From Burkholderiaceae bacterium (lineage in GTDB: Bacteria; Pseudomonadota; Gammaproteobacteria; Burkholderiales; Burkholderiaceae): a stretch of DNA of 8,287 nt. The stretch is taken from positions 1-8,287 of the forward strand of contig JAGOCV010000174.1 in the NCBI GenBank assembly GCA_017998575.1, read 5' to 3'. The notes below the pieces were generated by a model. The model saw nothing but the letters and a program-made list of their open reading frames with translations. It was not told the origin of the DNA and made no database searches. Positions 6,311 to 8,287 of this stretch are shown in pieces (positions within the stretch are counted from its first letter, which is position 1; the number at the start of each line of letters is the position of its first letter). The position numbers were made by a program, and so were the translations under genes.

Positions 6311-7261
6311 ATGCCCATTCCCGACACGCTCCTGGCCCCCCACAAGCTGCTGCGACGCGCACACCTGCTGCTGGATTTCCTCGCCGTGGCCGAGACCGGC
6401 ACCATCCGTAGCGCGGCCCAGCGCCAGCACCTGAGCCAGTCGGCCCTCACCCGCCGCATCCAGGATCTGGAGTCGGGCCTGGGCGTGGAGCTGTTTGAGC
6501 GTCATCCGCACGGCATGACGCTCACCAAGTTCGGCGAGGCACTCCAGCATCACGCGCACCTGGTAGGCCTGACCTGCGACTACGCCGTGGGCGAGATCAA
6601 CGACCTGCTGGGCGGCGGCACCGGCGAATTGCGCGTGGCAGCCGGCCCGGCGTGGGTGTATGAACTGGTTCCCGACGCGGTGGCGGCGCTGCAGGTGCGC
6701 ATGCCGCGCGTGCGCATCCATCTCTCCAGCGGGCTCAACGAGACGACGCTGCCGATGCTGTCCGAAGGACGTCTGGACGCCGTGCTGGGAGGGCTGCCAC
6801 CCCGCCAGGAGCGCGACGGTCGGCTGGTGTACGAGCCGCTGCTCGAGGTCGAGCACCGCCTGTTCGCCAGCCGCTCGCATCCGCTGGCTGGCCGCAGCGG
6901 CCTGCGCCCGCGCGACCTGGCGGACGTGCTCTGGATCTGGTTCGCCGAGTCGGTGACCGGCCGCCAGTTCAGCAGCCGCTGGTTCGAGCGCGCGGGACTG
7001 ACGCTGCCACCGCCCTCGGTGGAAACCAGCGCGCTGCAGGCCGGCTTCCGCCTGCTGCAGGCGGCGCAGCACGTCATGCTGCTGCCCTCCACCCTCACCG
7101 CGCTGGCGGCGCAACATGGACTGGCACCACTGCATACGCGCGAGCCCGTCGGCGTCTACACCTCGGGACTGATGTACCGCGCGTCAGTGCTGAGACTGCA
7201 GGCGTTTGCAGGATTCCGGGCGCAACTGCAGCAGCGCGTGGAGGCGCTGGATCATCCATGA
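6311..7261 (+). CDS. LysR-family transcriptional regulator
   Basis: This 316-residue protein is a DNA-binding regulator, usually a co-inducer-dependent activator of a divergent operon and a repressor of itself. Residues about 17-76 are the winged helix-turn-helix: LLDFLAVAETGTIRSAAQRQ, then SQSALTRRIQDLESGLGVELFER, then a TLTKFGEAL-like linker start. Residues about 100-300 form the periplasmic-binding-protein-like effector domain (GELRVAAGPAWVYELVPDAV, LSEGRLDAVLGGLP, HPLAGRSGLRPRDLADVLWI). The frame is open upstream to 5882, but ATG 6311 is chosen: AGGAAA at 6302-6307 precedes it, the LysR fold begins just after it, and the extension would lie inside the Bug gene. It is divergent from the Bug-sulfatase operon and 107 bases upstream of the VOC gene, so it may control either or both. 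Inducer unknown. Confidence 0.93.
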   Translation: MPIPDTLLAPHKLLRRAHLLLDFLAVAETGTIRSAAQRQHLSQSALTRRIQDLESGLGVELFERHPHGMTLTKFGEALQHHAHLVGLTCDYAVGEINDLLGGGTGELRVAAGPAWVYELVPDAVAALQVRMPRVRIHLSSGLNETTLPMLSEGRLDAVLGGLPPRQERDGRLVYEPLLEVEHRLFASRSHPLAGRSGLRPRDLADVLWIWFAESVTGRQFSSRWFERAGLTLPPPSVETSALQAGFRLLQAAQHVMLLPSTLTALAAQHGLAPLHTREPVGVYTSGLMYRASVLRLQAFAGFRAQLQQRVEALDHP

Positions 7262-7279
7262 GACCCTGGCGCGGGGTGC

Positions 7280-7308
7280 TTGGAATGCTCCTCGAATTAC
7301 GATACAGT
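7280..7308 (+). promoter_or_regulatory. Candidate sigma-70 promoter upstream of the VOC gene
   Basis: TTGGAA (7280-7285) and TACAGT (7303-7308) are spaced 17 bases apart, each matching 4 of 6 positions of the -35 and -10 consensus. They lie in the only AT-rich patch of the window, about 60 bases upstream of the VOC ATG. The match is modest and was found by eye. The local base composition and the missing gene content support a promoter here more than the hexamers alone do. Confidence 0.4.
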
Positions 7309-7321
7309 AAACGAATTACGA
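7293..7321. repeat. 10-bp direct repeat CGAATTACGA, likely operator
   Basis: CGAATTACGA occurs exactly at 7293-7302 and again at 7312-7321, a start-to-start distance of 19 bases (close to two helical turns). Between them lies TTAC-GATACA-GTAA (7297-7310), a small inverted repeat overlapping the candidate -10 element. Tandem half-sites on one face of the helix next to a promoter are typical of a regulator-binding region. The regulator could be the upstream LysR protein or an unlinked TetR/MarR-type protein; the sequence does not decide. Confidence 0.5.
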
Positions 7322-7368
7322 ATAGTTGAATCCGCATCCGCGGGGACACCGACATCAGGAGACACGCC

Positions 7369-8016
7369 ATGGCCGCCGTTCTCGACACCCCTGCCGCCCC
7401 GGGCCTGAGCAGCACGCTGCCCGCGCCGGCGCCCATCCACCAGCTGCACCACTTCGCCTGGCGCGCGCGCGATGCCGAGGAAACGCGGCACTTCTACGAA
7501 GACATCCTGGGCCTGCCGCTCTATCACATCATCCAGAGCGACTACGTGCCCAGCACGGGCGAGTACTGCCCCTACACGCACTTCTTCTTCCGCCTGCAGG
7601 ACGGCTCGTTCATCGCCTTCTTCGACCTGGGCGACGACGTGAAGTCCGAGCCCTCGCCCAACACGCCGGCGTGGGTCAACCACATCTCGTTCCGCGTCGA
7701 TTCGGTGGCCGACCTCGAAGCCATGAAGACACGCCTGCTGGCCGAAGGCATCGAGGTGCTGGGCGTGACCGACCACCACATCTTCAAGAGCATCTACTTC
7801 TTCGACCCCAATGGTGTGCGGCTCGAACTCACCGCCCAGCTGGCAGACGAGTTCCAGATGCTCAAGGAAAGCACCACCGCCCATCAGCGCCTGAAGGAAT
7901 GGACGGCGCGCAAGGAGCAGTGGCGCGCCGACCGCGCGGCCGGGCGCGAGACCGCCGCGCTCAAGCCGCAGGCCAACGACCGGCCCGAGTTCGTGCCCGG
8001 CGGCCAGCCGCGCTGA
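7369..8016 (+). CDS. VOC-superfamily protein (glyoxalase / extradiol dioxygenase fold)
   Basis: This 215-residue cytoplasmic protein carries a VOC metal-enzyme domain at about residues 23-160. The first beta-alpha-beta module is IHQLHHFAWRARDAEETRHFYEDILGLPL and the second begins WVNHISFRVDSVADLEAMKTRL. Predicted metal ligands are His28, His105 and Glu153 (DPNGVRLELTAQ), so it should be a metalloenzyme rather than a drug-binding relative. The N-terminal 22 residues are Ala/Pro-rich linker. The last 55 or so residues form a charged, probably helical tail rich in Lys, Arg and Glu. An AGGAGA site at 7357-7362 sits 6 bases before the ATG. An FAD oxidoreductase gene follows after 76 bases, so ring cleavage or an isomerase/lyase step in aromatic catabolism is plausible. 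Glyoxalase I or a hydrolase-like VOC role remains possible. Family firm, reaction unknown. Confidence 0.88.
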   Translation: MAAVLDTPAAPGLSSTLPAPAPIHQLHHFAWRARDAEETRHFYEDILGLPLYHIIQSDYVPSTGEYCPYTHFFFRLQDGSFIAFFDLGDDVKSEPSPNTPAWVNHISFRVDSVADLEAMKTRLLAEGIEVLGVTDHHIFKSIYFFDPNGVRLELTAQLADEFQMLKESTTAHQRLKEWTARKEQWRADRAAGRETAALKPQANDRPEFVPGGQPR

Positions 8017-8037
8017 CGCCTCCGCCCCGCGATCACG

Positions 8038-8058
8038 GGCCGCCCGGGGGCAGCGGCC
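8038..8058 (+). other. Inverted repeat GGCCGC-N9-GCGGCC in the VOC-oxidoreductase gap
   Basis: GGCCGC (8038-8043) and GCGGCC (8053-8058) can pair around a 9-base loop in the transcript between the two genes. No T-run follows, so it is not a standard terminator. It ends 34 bases before the oxidoreductase ATG. A 6-bp GC stem can occur by chance in this base composition, so the call is weak. Confidence 0.25.
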
Positions 8059-8092
8059 GATCCATGCCCTGACGACAAGACGAGAGGCCACG

Positions 8093-8287
8093 ATGCCCCT
8101 GACGGAGACCCGCACCCCCTACGCCCCCGTGGCGTTCGTCAACGCCTACGAGTTCACGCAAGGCAGCGGCTATTCGCTGCCCGAGTACCCGTTCGTGCGC
8201 CCGCCCGAGCTGGAGGCCGGCACCGACGGCGAGCACGACGTCGTCATCGTCGGCGCGGGGCTGGCCGGCCTCACGCTGGCCTGCGCG
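8093..8287 (+). CDS. FAD-dependent oxidoreductase/monooxygenase, N-terminal part only (runs off the window)
   Basis: Only the first 65 codons are visible. After an N-terminal stretch of about 47 residues (MPLTETRTPYAPVAFVN ... YPFVRPPEL) comes the Rossmann dinucleotide-binding motif VVIVGAGLAGLTLACA (residues 50-65), with the GxGxxG fingerprint at Gly54-x-Gly56-x-x-Gly59. This identifies an FAD-binding enzyme, most likely a flavoprotein monooxygenase of the aromatic-hydroxylase group, which puts the motif close to the start. The ATG at 8093 has a GAGAGG site at 8082-8087. The pre-motif extension is longer than in typical single-component hydroxylases. It follows the VOC gene on the same strand and is probably co-transcribed with it. 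The substrate-binding and C-terminal parts are outside the window, so the exact class is open. Confidence 0.8.
   Translation, partial: MPLTETRTPYAPVAFVNAYEFTQGSGYSLPEYPFVRPPELEAGTDGEHDVVIVGAGLAGLTLACA

Noticed and set aside
1..8287. Mobile element, CRISPR array, tRNA or prophage content
   Set aside because: No transposase, integrase, long terminal inverted repeat, regularly spaced repeat array or tRNA-like cloverleaf was recognised by eye on either strand.

Overview
The window looks like a chromosomal or accessory catabolic region of a high-GC betaproteobacterium, most likely Burkholderiales (a Comamonadaceae- or Alcaligenaceae-like organism). Three things suggest this: strong G/C preference at third codon positions, a stand-alone Bug/TctC-type periplasmic binding protein (a family greatly expanded in that order), and dense small operons each paired with a LysR or GntR regulator. 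The taxonomic call is inference; no rRNA or other marker gene is present.

Left block (1-2804, + strand): a periplasmic NMT1/SsuA-like ABC substrate-binding protein, a 2-oxoglutarate/Fe(II) oxygenase of the isopenicillin-N-synthase type, and a GntR/UTRA repressor, closely spaced and probably one operon. The cognate permease and ATPase are not in the window and may lie upstream of base 1. The layout suggests import of a small organic compound, its oxidation in the cytoplasm, and ligand-responsive control.

Central block (2892-6183, - strand): a Bug/TctC-family periplasmic binding protein followed by a large, apparently cytoplasmic Cys-type arylsulfatase. A perfect 8-bp GC hairpin with a GNRA loop sits between them. 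The block converges on the left operon with an 87-base gap and no clear terminator.

Right block (6311-8287, + strand): a LysR-type regulator divergent from the Bug gene, with two inverted repeats (one a good T-N11-A LysR box) in the 127-base shared promoter region. Next comes an AT-rich promoter-like stretch holding a 10-bp direct repeat, then a VOC (glyoxalase/extradiol dioxygenase fold) protein, then the first 65 codons of an FAD-dependent oxidoreductase that runs off the window.

One reading, which is inference, is a pathway for sulfated phenolic compounds: binding or uptake (Bug), sulfate-ester cleavage (arylsulfatase), ring hydroxylation (FAD enzyme) and ring cleavage or rearrangement (VOC protein), with LysR as the local switch. 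I see no tRNA, rRNA, CRISPR array, insertion sequence or prophage gene. No intergenic gap exceeds about 130 bases.
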